64,000 nucleotides of DNA from the NCBI GenBank assembly GCA_964247705.1, contig CAXTVQ010000016.1, positions 1-64,000 of the forward strand. Direction: 5' to 3'. A program made the translations under genes and the position numbers. Source of the DNA: LMUY01 sp964247705. Its GTDB lineage: Bacteria > Pseudomonadota > Alphaproteobacteria > Acetobacterales > Acetobacteraceae. Positions 25,991-34,346 of this stretch are shown here, piece by piece; position 1 is the first letter of the stretch, and the number at the start of each line of letters is the position of its first letter. A model generated the notes under the pieces. The model did not search any database. It saw only the letters and a program-made list of their open reading frames with translations, and was not told the origin of the DNA.

Positions 25991-27391
25991 ATGCGCCATC
26001 CAGTGGCCGACACGCCACAATCCGGGCCCGCTCTAGCCCTTGGCATCGCGGCCGTGCAGACGTCGCGACGGTCGACCGCGGCGATCTATGGGTTCGGCGC
26101 GCTCGGCGGCTACCTGTTCGGCTACGACACCGGCGTGATCGCAGGGGCGCTGCTGTTCATCCGGCAGGAGTTCGCACTTACACCGTTCGAGCAAGGCTTG
26201 GTGGTCAGCTCGCTGCTGTTCGGCGCGCTGCTGGGGGCCGCGCTCGCCGGGGCGCTCAGCTACCGGCTCGGGGAGCGGAAACTGCTGATCTACGCCGGTG
26301 TCGTGTTCACCGTCGGCGCGGTGGCCGCGGCGGCCGCACCCAGCGCCGTGCTGCTGGTGGTGGCGCGCTTCATTCTTGGTCTGGCCGTGGGCACAGCCTC
26401 GGTGCAAGTCCCGCTTTACCTCTCACAGCTTGCGCCGACCCATATACGGGGCGGGCTATCCACGCTGAACCAGATCATGATCGGTGTGGGCATCCTCTCC
26501 GCCTACCTGATCAGCTATGCGTTCGCCAGCTCGGGGGCGTGGCGGATCATGGTCGGCTTGGCGGTCATCCCTTCGGTGTTGCTCGTGGTCGGGATGTACT
26601 ACCAACCTGAGTCGCCGCGCTGGCTGATCATGCATGGCCGCAACGCCGAAGCCATGGCGGTGCTGCGGCGGATCCGTCCGGAGCAAGCCGCGCTGGCCGA
26701 GTTCGAGGAGATGTCCCGCGCCGCCGCCCAGCCGCGCACGAGCCTTTTGCAAGGTGTCAGGACGCGCCTATTCTGGCCAGCGCTCACCGCCGCGGCAGGG
26801 CTTGCCATTTTGCAGCAATTGGTCGGCATCAACACGATCGTTTACTATGCCCCGACCATCCTGCGCAGCGCCGGCTACACCGCCCAGCTAGCCATCCTGG
26901 CGACCTTGCTGCTAAGCCTGGTCTCGACCGCGTCCACGATCCTCTCGGCCCGGATCGTTGACCGGGTCGGGCGGCGGCCGCTACTGATCGGCGGCGCGAT
27001 CGGCATGGCGGTATCGATGGGCATGCTGGGATGGGTGTTCGCGGGCAGCCTGCTGGACAGTGATGCCGGGCAACATCTCGCCCTGGCTTGCATCCTGATC
27101 TACAAGGTGAGCTTCGCGCTCTCCTGGGGGCCGATCGTCTGGGTGATGCTGCCGGAGATCCTCCCGCTGCGGGTCCGTGGGACGGGGATGGGGGCGGCGA
27201 GCTTGCTGAACTGGCTGTCCAACTTCGTCGTCTCGCTGCTGTTCCCGGTGCTGCTTGCCGCGGGGGCAGGGGCGGTGTTCTCCATCTTCTGCTTCTTCGC
27301 ACTCGGCGCTTGCGCGTTCGTGGTGTTCGCCTTGCCGGAGACGAAGCAGTTGAGCCTGGAAGCGATCGAAATGGAGCAAGGCTTCTTGTGA
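25991..27391 (+). CDS. MFS sugar porter
   Basis: This is a 12-helix major facilitator of the sugar-porter family (466 residues). Signatures include GGYLFGYDTGVIAGALLF, PESPRWLIMHGRNAEA, the RIVDRVGRRPLL loop between helices 8 and 9, and PETKQLSLEAIE at the end of helix 12. It would import a sugar or polyol with protons. GGGAG lies before the ATG. An SDR gene starts 15 bases after the stop, so a sugar or polyol dehydrogenase partnership is plausible. Confidence 0.92.
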   Translation: MRHPVADTPQSGPALALGIAAVQTSRRSTAAIYGFGALGGYLFGYDTGVIAGALLFIRQEFALTPFEQGLVVSSLLFGALLGAALAGALSYRLGERKLLIYAGVVFTVGAVAAAAAPSAVLLVVARFILGLAVGTASVQVPLYLSQLAPTHIRGGLSTLNQIMIGVGILSAYLISYAFASSGAWRIMVGLAVIPSVLLVVGMYYQPESPRWLIMHGRNAEAMAVLRRIRPEQAALAEFEEMSRAAAQPRTSLLQGVRTRLFWPALTAAAGLAILQQLVGINTIVYYAPTILRSAGYTAQLAILATLLLSLVSTASTILSARIVDRVGRRPLLIGGAIGMAVSMGMLGWVFAGSLLDSDAGQHLALACILIYKVSFALSWGPIVWVMLPEILPLRVRGTGMGAASLLNWLSNFVVSLLFPVLLAAGAGAVFSIFCFFALGACAFVVFALPETKQLSLEAIEMEQGFL

Positions 27392-27406
27392 TCGGGGAGC
27401 CCGGCC

Positions 27407-28180
27407 ATGCCGCATTTGCCCACCGGCTTTGACCTGACGGGCCGCATTGCGCTCGTAACCGGTGCGCGGCGGGAGATCGGGCGCGCGATCGGGCTGGCAT
27501 TGGCCGGGGCAGGGGCCGACCTCGCCGTGCACTACGCCGGACCCGGCGAGGCGGAGGACGCCGCCAGCGTCGTGCGCGAGGCGGAGGCGCTCGGCAGCCG
27601 CGCCGTCGCGTTCGCATCGGACTTCCTCGAGCCGGATGCGGGGCAAGCGTTGGCTCGAGCAGTGGCGGCCGAATTTGGCCGGGTCGATGTCCTGGTGCTC
27701 AACGCCTCCATCGAGATTGTCGAGCCGTTCAGCAGTGTATCGGGCTCGAGCTTCGAGCGGCAGATGACGGTCAACCTGCGCGCCACATTCGACCTGCTGC
27801 AGGCCCTGGTGCCGCCGATGGCGGAGCGCGGCTGGGGACGGGTGCTGACGATCGGCAGCATCCAGCAGATCAAGCCGGGCGCCGACTTCTTCGTCTACGC
27901 AGGGACGAAGGCGGCGCAGCAGAATTGGGCGATCAACCTGGCGCGTCAGTTCGGCGGACGCGGGGTGACGGTGAACAATCTGGCGCCCGGCGCCATCGCC
28001 ACGGCGCGCAACCGGGAACAGGTGGCGGCGAACGGCGCTGCCATGGCGGCGCGCATCCCGGTCGGGCGGCTGGGCCGGCCGGAGGATCTCAGTGGCGCTG
28101 CTTTGCTGCTCTGCTCGGACGCCGGCAGCTTCATCAACGGCGTCGATCTGCCCGTCGATGGCGGAAGGGCGATCGACTGA
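27407..28180 (+). CDS. SDR-family oxidoreductase
   Basis: A 257-residue short-chain dehydrogenase with a complete signature: TGARREIGRAIGLAL for NAD(P) binding, LNASIE in place of NNAG, catalytic Ser in TIGSIQQ, and YAGTKAAQQN for YxxxK. The C-terminus INGVDLPVDGGR is standard. It sits 15 bases behind the sugar-porter gene and probably oxidises the imported substrate or a product of it. GGGGAG precedes the ATG. Confidence 0.88.
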   Translation: MPHLPTGFDLTGRIALVTGARREIGRAIGLALAGAGADLAVHYAGPGEAEDAASVVREAEALGSRAVAFASDFLEPDAGQALARAVAAEFGRVDVLVLNASIEIVEPFSSVSGSSFERQMTVNLRATFDLLQALVPPMAERGWGRVLTIGSIQQIKPGADFFVYAGTKAAQQNWAINLARQFGGRGVTVNNLAPGAIATARNREQVAANGAAMAARIPVGRLGRPEDLSGAALLLCSDAGSFINGVDLPVDGGRAID

Positions 28181-28450
28181 CCGCAGCGTCCATGGAAGAC
28201 CCGGGGCGATGACGACGGGCCGCCGGGATCGAGCAGATCGCGACGAACCCTTCACGGCTTGTGCTGCCGGCACAGTCAGGTAAGCCGCCGCCAGCAGCAG
28301 CGCCGGCTGCAATACTGGCTTACGAGCGCGCGTGGTCGAGCATGGGGCTGTCTGGATGGTTGTTAGAACGATCGTGATCCAGCCTCCCAAACCCGGGCAA
28401 AACGAAATCCGCCACGTGTCGTTGTGGGTCTGGATCAGAGGAACAAGACA

Positions 28451-28954
28451 ATGCCCGCACCCGAGAGTTTGATGGATGTCTACACCGACGAGATGAAGGA
28501 TCTGTGGTCGGCCAACGACCAGATGACCCGGGCGGTGAAAACGATGGCCGCTGCTTCTCATGACCCGAAGTTGAAGACCGAACTCGAACATTCGATCTCG
28601 GGCATCGAAAAGCACTCTAATGCCCTCAAGTCTCTGCTCGAGGAGGCTGGCGGCGAAGTTGAGAAAGAGCATTGCAAGGGCATGGAAGGCTTGGTGAAGG
28701 AGGCCTTGAAGCACACGACGAAGGAGGCCCCGGAAGACGGCGAATTGCTCGATCTCGTCATCATCGCCCAGTATCAGCGCATGTCGCATTACGGCATCAC
28801 CGGCTTCGGCTCTGCTGCGGCCTATGCCGGGGCACTCGGCATGGAAGAACATGTCGGCAAGCTTAAAGAAATCGTGGCGGAGATTTACAAAGCCGACAAG
28901 TATGCCAGCCGGCTGGGCGAGAAGGCCGCTAAAGTGGCTCCCAAGAAGGATTGA
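28451..28954 (+). CDS. DUF892 (YciE/YciF) ferritin-like protein
   Basis: The 167-residue product is an all-helical ferritin-like protein of the DUF892 family, often linked to stress responses. It has the family start (MDVYTDEMKDLWSANDQM), EHSISGIEKHSNALKSLLEE, and the long helix LLDLVIIAQYQRMSHYGITG with the carboxylate and histidine residues expected of a metal site. It ends in a lysine-rich tail. AGAGGAA precedes the ATG. It is monocistronic: 270 bases upstream hold no gene, and a strong hairpin follows. Confidence 0.9.
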   Translation: MPAPESLMDVYTDEMKDLWSANDQMTRAVKTMAAASHDPKLKTELEHSISGIEKHSNALKSLLEEAGGEVEKEHCKGMEGLVKEALKHTTKEAPEDGELLDLVIIAQYQRMSHYGITGFGSAAAYAGALGMEEHVGKLKEIVAEIYKADKYASRLGEKAAKVAPKKD

Positions 28955-28965
28955 TTCCAACTGGC

Positions 28966-28989
28966 GCAGGGAGCGTGGCCGCTCCCTGC
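28966..28989 (+). terminator. Strong hairpin between convergent genes
   Basis: GCAGGGAGCG-TGGC-CGCTCCCTGC is a perfect 10-base-pair stem with a 4-base loop, 11 bases after the DUF892 stop. A second perfect palindrome (CTCCATCGATGGAG, 29001-29014) followed by TATTTTAATA lies 11 bases on. Together they probably terminate the DUF892 transcript, and in reverse may serve the monooxygenase gene ending at 29163. Confidence 0.7.
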
Positions 28990-29162
28990 ACAAGCACTCT
29001 CTCCATCGATGGAGTATTTTAATACTGACGAAATCCGACGACCCACAGTCGAGCCGATGTGCGACGTGGCCTCGCTGACAGCGTTCCCGGTTCTAACCGG
29101 CAAGGACAGTGATCGGAAGGGTGGCGGAAGGGGTTTGCCTAGCTCCTAAATCTAATTGGACT

Positions 29163-30347
29163 TCAAACGCCGGCTGCCGAAGCAGCGTCGAATTCGTGGA
29201 TCCAGGCAAAGTGCTGCGGGAAATCTGCCATACGCTGGTTGCGGCGCGGGATCGCCGGGCCGTCTGGCAGATGCAATGCACGGTTGGTAGCCCAGGAACT
29301 CTGCTGGATCGTGCGCGTCCGTGTGCGGCGGAGTTGCTCGTAGCGCACAAGCGTTGCATCCAGATCGGGCAGACCGCGATGGGCCACGAGTTTGGCCAGC
29401 GTGATCGCGTCCTCGATCGTCGTGTTCGCGCCCTGGCCGTGATGCGGCAGCATGGCGTGGACCGCGTCACCCAGCAGCACGGCCGCACCCCGATGCCATT
29501 GCCGCAGGGGGGAGACGACGAACAAGCCCCAGCGCGCCTCGAAGGTGGACGCGGCGATCATTTCCGTCACCGCCGGGTGCCAGCCGGCGAAGGCTGCGAC
29601 GGCCTCTCCCGGCCGGGTCGGGACCGTCCAACTATCGCGCTGGGGCCACTCCGCCGGACCTTCGACGACAGCGAAGAAGTTCACATCCTGTGCCTGGCCA
29701 CCGATCGCGTAATGCAGCAAATGGGCGTCCGGGCCGATCCAGAACTGGATCGCTTGCGGGTCCGGCAGGGACGGTAGGCTTGATACCGGCACGATGCCGC
29801 GGAAGGCGCTGGTGCCGGAGTAGCGGGGGCTGGCCCGCCCGCCGAGCACCCAGTTCCGCACGACCGAGCGCACCCCGTCCGCACCCACGACGATGTCCGG
29901 CCGCTCGACCCGGCCGTTGGTGAACATCAGCCGCAATCCGGCGCCTTCCTCCTCGATCGAGGCCAGCCGATGGCCGAGATGCAGGTTTTCACCCGCTACG
30001 GCGCCGCTGAGCACCTTCTGCAGGTCCGCCCGGTGTACGCCGAAATAGGGGCTTCCGAACCGCGCGCGGTAGCTGCCGGCGTCGCGGACACGATGGGCCG
30101 CGATCCGCTCGCCGGTCCGGCCGTCGCGGAAGATCAGCTCGCTCGGCTCGGTCGATACGGCCGTGATCCCGGGCATCAAACCCAGGCGGTCGAGTTCCCG
30201 CGTGGCGTTGGCCGACAGGGCGACGGCGGCGCCGATCTCCGTCAGGGCGGGCGCCTGCTCGAATACATCGGCCTGGATGCCGTGTTGGCGCAGCGCCAAG
30301 GCAAGGGTCAGCCCGCCGATGCCGGCGCCGATGATCGCGATCTTCAT
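29163..30347 (-). CDS. FAD-dependent monooxygenase, salicylate hydroxylase-like
   Basis: A 394-residue class A flavoprotein monooxygenase. The FAD fold (IAIIGAGIGGLTLALALRQ), the DG motif (DIVVGADGVRSVVRN) and the GD motif (AVLLGDAVHAMLPHHGQGAN) are all present and spaced as in salicylate or 3-hydroxybenzoate hydroxylases. If it makes catechol from salicylate, the product would enter the cat genes starting at 35143. The gene lies behind the LysR gene in the same direction, with an operator-like repeat in the 58-base gap. GGGAGACG precedes the ATG. The salicylate assignment is inference from family and context. Confidence 0.83.
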   Translation of the reverse strand: MKIAIIGAGIGGLTLALALRQHGIQADVFEQAPALTEIGAAVALSANATRELDRLGLMPGITAVSTEPSELIFRDGRTGERIAAHRVRDAGSYRARFGSPYFGVHRADLQKVLSGAVAGENLHLGHRLASIEEEGAGLRLMFTNGRVERPDIVVGADGVRSVVRNWVLGGRASPRYSGTSAFRGIVPVSSLPSLPDPQAIQFWIGPDAHLLHYAIGGQAQDVNFFAVVEGPAEWPQRDSWTVPTRPGEAVAAFAGWHPAVTEMIAASTFEARWGLFVVSPLRQWHRGAAVLLGDAVHAMLPHHGQGANTTIEDAITLAKLVAHRGLPDLDATLVRYEQLRRTRTRTIQQSSWATNRALHLPDGPAIPRRNQRMADFPQHFAWIHEFDAASAAGV

Positions 30348-30361
30348 GCTTGGTCGTCTCC

Positions 30362-30376
30362 CTACCCTGAAGGTAT
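30362..30376 (-). promoter_or_regulatory. Probable LysR (BenM-like) operator near monooxygenase gene
   Basis: On the minus strand this reads ATACCTTCAGGGTAG. It matches the ATAC-N7-GTAT pattern in all but the last base and closely resembles the perfect site at 31324. It lies 15 bases before the monooxygenase ATG and after the regulator stop. Confidence 0.55.
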
Positions 30377-30405
30377 GAGGCCGCTCTCGGGCGCGTCAAC
30401 GCCGC

Positions 30406-31317
30406 TCATTGTCCGAAGGCGATGCCGCTGGCGCGATACAAATCCTTGATCAGCCCGATGAGCAGGCCGATTTCGGGCGAGCTTTCGTTCTTGCGGTAGC
30501 TCATCAGAATGGGGGAGATCGCGTCCGGCTCGTCGAGCGCTACGTAGTCCACGTTGTCGCGGCGGAAGCGCTGTACCGAAGCGGGAACGATGCAAACGCC
30601 GACCTCGGCGGCCACCAGGCCGAGTGCGGTCTGCAGCTCCCGCACTTCGTAGAGCCCGGCCGGTTTGATGCCGTGCTCGCGGAAAATGGACAGCACTTGG
30701 TCGGCGTAACTGGGCCGTGGCGCCTTGGGATAGGCGATCAGCGTCTCCGCCTGCAATTCTGACAGGCGCATCCCTGTGCGGCCTTGCTGGAGGGCAGCGT
30801 GGTTGAGCGGCAAGGCCACCGCTAAGGTCTCGTTACGCAGCAGCAGACGTGTGATCGCCGGGTCATCGAGGGGAATGCGGCCGAAGCCCACGTCGATCCG
30901 GCCCTCCTTGATGGCGACGACCTGCTCCATGGTGGTCATCTCCAGCAACGTCAGTTCCACAGCGGGACGCGCCTTGCGGTAGGCGCGGATGACCTCCGGC
31001 AGGCGGCCATACAGGGTGGAGGCGACGAAACCCATGCTGAAGCGCGCCGTCCGCTCGAGCTGCAAGCGGCGCATCACCGATTGCATGTCGTCGATGCGCT
31101 CCAGGACCTGGACGCAGTGCTCGTAGAACAGGCGTCCCGGCTCGGTGAGTTGAAAGGGCCGGCTGCCGCGGTGGATCAGCGTGGTGCCAAGTTCTTCCTC
31201 CAATTGCTGGATTTGCCGGCTGAGCGGCGGCTGCGCCATGTTGAGGTTGGCCGCCGCACGGGTGAACGAGCGGGCGCGGGCCACGGCCAGGAAGTATCGC
31301 AGGTGCCGTAGTTCCAT
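30406..31317 (-). CDS. LysR-family regulator, BenM/CatM type
   Basis: The 303-residue protein is a LysR-type activator like BenM and CatM, which respond to benzoate and cis,cis-muconate. The helix-turn-helix is in MELRHLRYFLAVARARSF...NMAQPPLSRQIQQLEEELG, where QPPLSRQI is typical of the aromatic-pathway branch. The effector domain has RIDVGFGRIP and EVGVCIVPASV. It is divergent from benA with a 139-base gap containing an ATAC-N7-GTAT site. AGAGGA precedes the ATG. It probably controls both its own gene and benABCD-catABC. Which effector it binds is not visible. Confidence 0.88.
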   Translation of the reverse strand: MELRHLRYFLAVARARSFTRAAANLNMAQPPLSRQIQQLEEELGTTLIHRGSRPFQLTEPGRLFYEHCVQVLERIDDMQSVMRRLQLERTARFSMGFVASTLYGRLPEVIRAYRKARPAVELTLLEMTTMEQVVAIKEGRIDVGFGRIPLDDPAITRLLLRNETLAVALPLNHAALQQGRTGMRLSELQAETLIAYPKAPRPSYADQVLSIFREHGIKPAGLYEVRELQTALGLVAAEVGVCIVPASVQRFRRDNVDYVALDEPDAISPILMSYRKNESSPEIGLLIGLIKDLYRASGIAFGQ

Positions 31318-31323
31318 TCCTCT

Positions 31324-31338
31324 ATACCTTCCAGGTAT
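31324..31338. promoter_or_regulatory. LysR-type operator, ATAC-N7-GTAT
   Basis: ATACCTTCCAGGTAT is an inverted repeat with 6-base arms and 3 central bases. It fits exactly the ATAC-N7-GTAT sequence known for BenM/CatM recognition sites. It lies 7 bases before the lysR start codon and 119 bases before benA, so it can autoregulate and activate in opposite directions. Confidence 0.78.
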
Positions 31339-31358
31339 GGAGCCGGACGTAAACAGTC

Positions 31359-31387
31359 TTGGACATCGTTCGTTTCTACAGGATAAC
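31359..31387 (+). promoter_or_regulatory. Candidate benA promoter
   Basis: TTGGAC and GATAAC are spaced by 17 bases. A start point near 31394 would place the ATAC-N7-GTAT site at about -63, the usual position for a LysR recognition site. The hexamers match the consensus only partly. Confidence 0.45.
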
Positions 31388-31456
31388 TGCTGCCAACGCC
31401 CGGCCGTAAGCCAGGGCCAATGGTCGCGGTGAAAGCGGCCGGCAGGGAGAGATGGC

Positions 31457-32794
31457 ATGCTGGATGATGTCCGCCAGACACTCGAAGACGTGGTGCAGGA
31501 GGATGCCGCGACCGGCCACTACCGGTGCAAGCGCAACATCTTCACCGACCCCGACCTGTTCGAACTCGAGATGAAACACATCTTCGAGGGCAACTGGATC
31601 TACATGGCGCACGAGAGCCAGATCCCGAACAAGAACGACTACTTCACCACGTTCATGGGCCGCCAGCCCGTGTTCATCGCCCGCAACCGCAATGGCGAGC
31701 TGAACGCCTTCGTCAACGCCTGCAGCCATCGCGGCGCCATGATCTGCCGCCACAAGCGCGACAACAAGGCAACCTTCACCTGCCCGTTCCACGGCTGGAC
31801 GTTCAACAACAACGGCAAATTGCTGAAGGTGAAGGACCCGGACGGCGCCGGCTATCCGGAAAGCTTCAACAAGGAAGGTAGCCACGACCTGACCCGCGTG
31901 GCCCGGTTCGAGAGCTACCGCGGTTTCCTGTTCGGCAGCCTCAACCCCGATGTGACATCACTCACCGAGCACCTCGGCGAGTCGACCAAGATCATCGACA
32001 TGATCGTGGACCAGTCGCCGCAGGGGCTGGAGGTGCTGCGCGGCTCCTCCACCTACGTATATGACGGCAACTGGAAGCTGCAGACCGAGAACGGCGCCGA
32101 TGGCTACCATGTCAGCGCCGTGCACTGGAACTACGCCGCCACCACCAGCCGCCGCAAGGAAGCCGTGGTGAAGGACGACGTGCGCGCCATGAGCGCCGGC
32201 GGCTGGGCGAAGCAGGGCGGCGGCTTCTACTCGTTCGAGCACGGCCACCTGCTGCTGTGGACCAACTGGTCCAACCCGGAGGACCGTCCGAATTGGGAGC
32301 GCCGGGAGGCGTTGGCGGCGGAGTTCGGCCAGGCCCGCGCGGACTGGATGGTGCAGCGGTCGCGCAACCTCTGCCTGTATCCGAACGTGTACTTGATGGA
32401 CCAGTTCAGCTCGCAGATCCGCACGTACCGCCCGGTCGCGGTCGATAAGACGGAGGTGACGATCTACTGCATCGCGCCGAAGGGGGAGGCGCCCGAGCAG
32501 CGCACCCACCGCATCCGGCAATACGAGGATTTCTTCAACGCGTCCGGCATGGCGACGCCGGATGATCTCGAGGAGTTCCGTTCCTGCCAGATCGGCTACA
32601 TGGGCGGGGCCGCGAAGTGGAACGACCTGTCGCGCGGGGCGCAACACTGGATCGAGGGCGCGGATGACGGAGCCGCCGCCATCGGCCTCAAGCCCGTGCT
32701 GAGCGGGGCCAAGACCGAGGACGAGGGGTTGTTTGCCGTCCAGCACCGCTACTGGATGCAAACCATGCAGCGCCATCTGGGCGACAGCCTGTAG
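31457..32794 (+). CDS. benA: Benzoate 1,2-dioxygenase large (alpha) subunit
   Basis: This 445-residue Rieske non-haem iron oxygenase subunit cis-dihydroxylates benzoate. The Rieske cluster ligands are Cys89, His91, Cys109 and His112 (CSHRGAM, CPFHGWTF). The catalytic iron site is Asp215, His218 and His223 in ENGADGYHVSAVHWNYAA. Stretches such as HESQIPN and SYRGFLFGSLNPDV match BenA rather than biphenyl-type enzymes. GGGAG lies before the ATG. It is the first gene of a long operon with benB 23 bases downstream and a LysR operator upstream. Close relatives (toluate, anthranilate) cannot be excluded, but the gene order favours benzoate. Confidence 0.93.
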   Translation: MLDDVRQTLEDVVQEDAATGHYRCKRNIFTDPDLFELEMKHIFEGNWIYMAHESQIPNKNDYFTTFMGRQPVFIARNRNGELNAFVNACSHRGAMICRHKRDNKATFTCPFHGWTFNNNGKLLKVKDPDGAGYPESFNKEGSHDLTRVARFESYRGFLFGSLNPDVTSLTEHLGESTKIIDMIVDQSPQGLEVLRGSSTYVYDGNWKLQTENGADGYHVSAVHWNYAATTSRRKEAVVKDDVRAMSAGGWAKQGGGFYSFEHGHLLLWTNWSNPEDRPNWERREALAAEFGQARADWMVQRSRNLCLYPNVYLMDQFSSQIRTYRPVAVDKTEVTIYCIAPKGEAPEQRTHRIRQYEDFFNASGMATPDDLEEFRSCQIGYMGGAAKWNDLSRGAQHWIEGADDGAAAIGLKPVLSGAKTEDEGLFAVQHRYWMQTMQRHLGDSL

Positions 32795-32817
32795 CTGCTC
32801 CTGTTGAAAGCACGAAG

Positions 32818-33309
32818 ATGCCGATGACGCTCGAACAAGCGCAGCAATTCCTTTACCGCGAGGCGCGTGCGCTGGACGACAAGGAGTGGGATGACTGGCT
32901 CGCGCACTATGCGCCGCAAGCGGAGTTCTGGATGCCGGCCTGGGACGACGACGACCGGCTGGTGGAGGACCCGAAGACCGATATCTCGCTGATCTACTAC
33001 GGTCACAAGGGTGGGCTGGAGGACCGCGTGTTCCGCATCCGGACCGAGCGCAGCAGTGCCACCTCGTTGCCCGAGCCGCGCACCTCGCACAACATCAGCA
33101 ACGTGGAAATCCTCGAGCAGGACGGCGCTACCTGCAAGCTGCGGTTTAATTGGTTCACGCTGAACTTCCGCTACAAGACGGTCGATACCTACTTCGGAAC
33201 GTCCTACTACACGATCGACGTCGCAGGCGACCGGCCGTTGATCACCAACAAGCGCGTGGTACTGAAGAACGACTACATCCACCACGTCATCGACGTGTAT
33301 CACATCTGA
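32818..33309 (+). CDS. benB: Benzoate 1,2-dioxygenase small (beta) subunit
   Basis: The 163-residue beta subunit of the ring-hydroxylating dioxygenase has a cystatin/NTF2-like fold. Family marks are AQQFLYREARALDDKEWDDW near the start and PKTDISLIYY in the middle. PRTSHNISNVEI and KNDYIHHVIDVYHI appear later, the latter at the end. Its stop overlaps the benC start (TGATG). A second ATG six bases downstream (32824) is possible. Confidence 0.93.
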   Translation: MPMTLEQAQQFLYREARALDDKEWDDWLAHYAPQAEFWMPAWDDDDRLVEDPKTDISLIYYGHKGGLEDRVFRIRTERSSATSLPEPRTSHNISNVEILEQDGATCKLRFNWFTLNFRYKTVDTYFGTSYYTIDVAGDRPLITNKRVVLKNDYIHHVIDVYHI

Positions 33310-34346
33310 TGAGCGGCCTGTCGCATTCTGTCGCACTCAATTTCGAGGACGGCGTCACCCGCTTCGTCGAAACCCGGCCCAACGAGACCGTGGCGGATGC
33401 CTCCTACCGCGTCGGGATCAACATCCCGCTCGACTGCCGGGACGGCGCGTGCGGCACCTGCCGCGTGTTCGTCGAGGCCGGCACGTTCGACGCCGGCAGC
33501 TACATCGAGGACGCGCTGACCGACGACGAGGCGGCCGAGGGCTACGGCCTTGCCTGCCAGATGAAGCCGCAGACCGATTTGGTGCTGCGGATCGCGGCGT
33601 CGTCCGACGTCTGCAAGGTCAAGGCCGGGTCGGCCAGGGCGCGGCTTGCCTCCGTCACCCGGCTGTCCGACACCACGATCGCTTTCGTGCTCGACCCGGC
33701 ATCGCCGCTGGGTTTCTTGGCCGGCCAATATGTCAGCATCCTGGTGCCGGGCACCGACCAGAAACGCTCGTATTCGTTCAGCTCTGCGCCCAATGCGGCC
33801 AGCCTCGAGTTCCTGGTCCGCGACATTGCGCACGGCATGATGAGCCGCTTCCTGCGTGAGGCAGCGCCGGGTGCCGAGATGGAGTTCAGCGGCCCGTCGG
33901 GCAGCTTCTATTTGCGTGACATCAAGCGCCCCGTGCTGTTCCTGGCGGGCGGCACCGGGCTGGCTCCGTTCCTGTCCATGCTCGGCCGTATCGCACAGGC
34001 CGGGTGCCAGCACCGGGTCCATATGGTCTACGGTGTGACCAACGATGTGGACCTCGTGGGCGTCGAGAAGCTCGAAGCGTTTGCCAGCCAGATCCCCGGT
34101 TTCACCTTCGATTGCTGTGTGGCGGACGAAGGCAGCGCCCATCCCAGGAAGGGCTATGTCACGCACCACGTCCAACCCGCGCACCTGAATGGCGGCGAAG
34201 TGGACGTGTATCTGTGCGGACCTCCGCCGATGGTGGATGCAGTCCGGGCTTACCTTTCCGAACAGGGTGTCGCACCGGCCAACTTCTACTACGAGAAGTT
34301 CTCGCCGAGCGGCGCCGTCACGGCGTTGGGCGAGACGCACCGGTGA
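33309..34346 (+). CDS. benC: Benzoate dioxygenase reductase
   Basis: This 345-residue electron-transfer component passes electrons from NADH to BenA. An N-terminal plant-type 2Fe-2S ferredoxin domain has Cys43, Cys48, Cys51 and Cys83 (CRDGACGTC, LACQMKP). It is followed by a ferredoxin-reductase domain with the FAD motif KRSYSFSSAPN, the NAD motif LFLAGGTGLAPFLSML and a C-terminal VYLCGPPPMVDAVR. Its ATG overlaps the benB stop and its stop overlaps the benD start, indicating tight translational coupling. Confidence 0.94.
   Translation: MSGLSHSVALNFEDGVTRFVETRPNETVADASYRVGINIPLDCRDGACGTCRVFVEAGTFDAGSYIEDALTDDEAAEGYGLACQMKPQTDLVLRIAASSDVCKVKAGSARARLASVTRLSDTTIAFVLDPASPLGFLAGQYVSILVPGTDQKRSYSFSSAPNAASLEFLVRDIAHGMMSRFLREAAPGAEMEFSGPSGSFYLRDIKRPVLFLAGGTGLAPFLSMLGRIAQAGCQHRVHMVYGVTNDVDLVGVEKLEAFASQIPGFTFDCCVADEGSAHPRKGYVTHHVQPAHLNGGEVDVYLCGPPPMVDAVRAYLSEQGVAPANFYYEKFSPSGAVTALGETHR

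Noticed and set aside
26981..28993. 670-codon open frame on the minus strand
   Set aside because: Runs antisense across the sugar porter, SDR and DUF892 genes, which are all clear; no recognisable motif.
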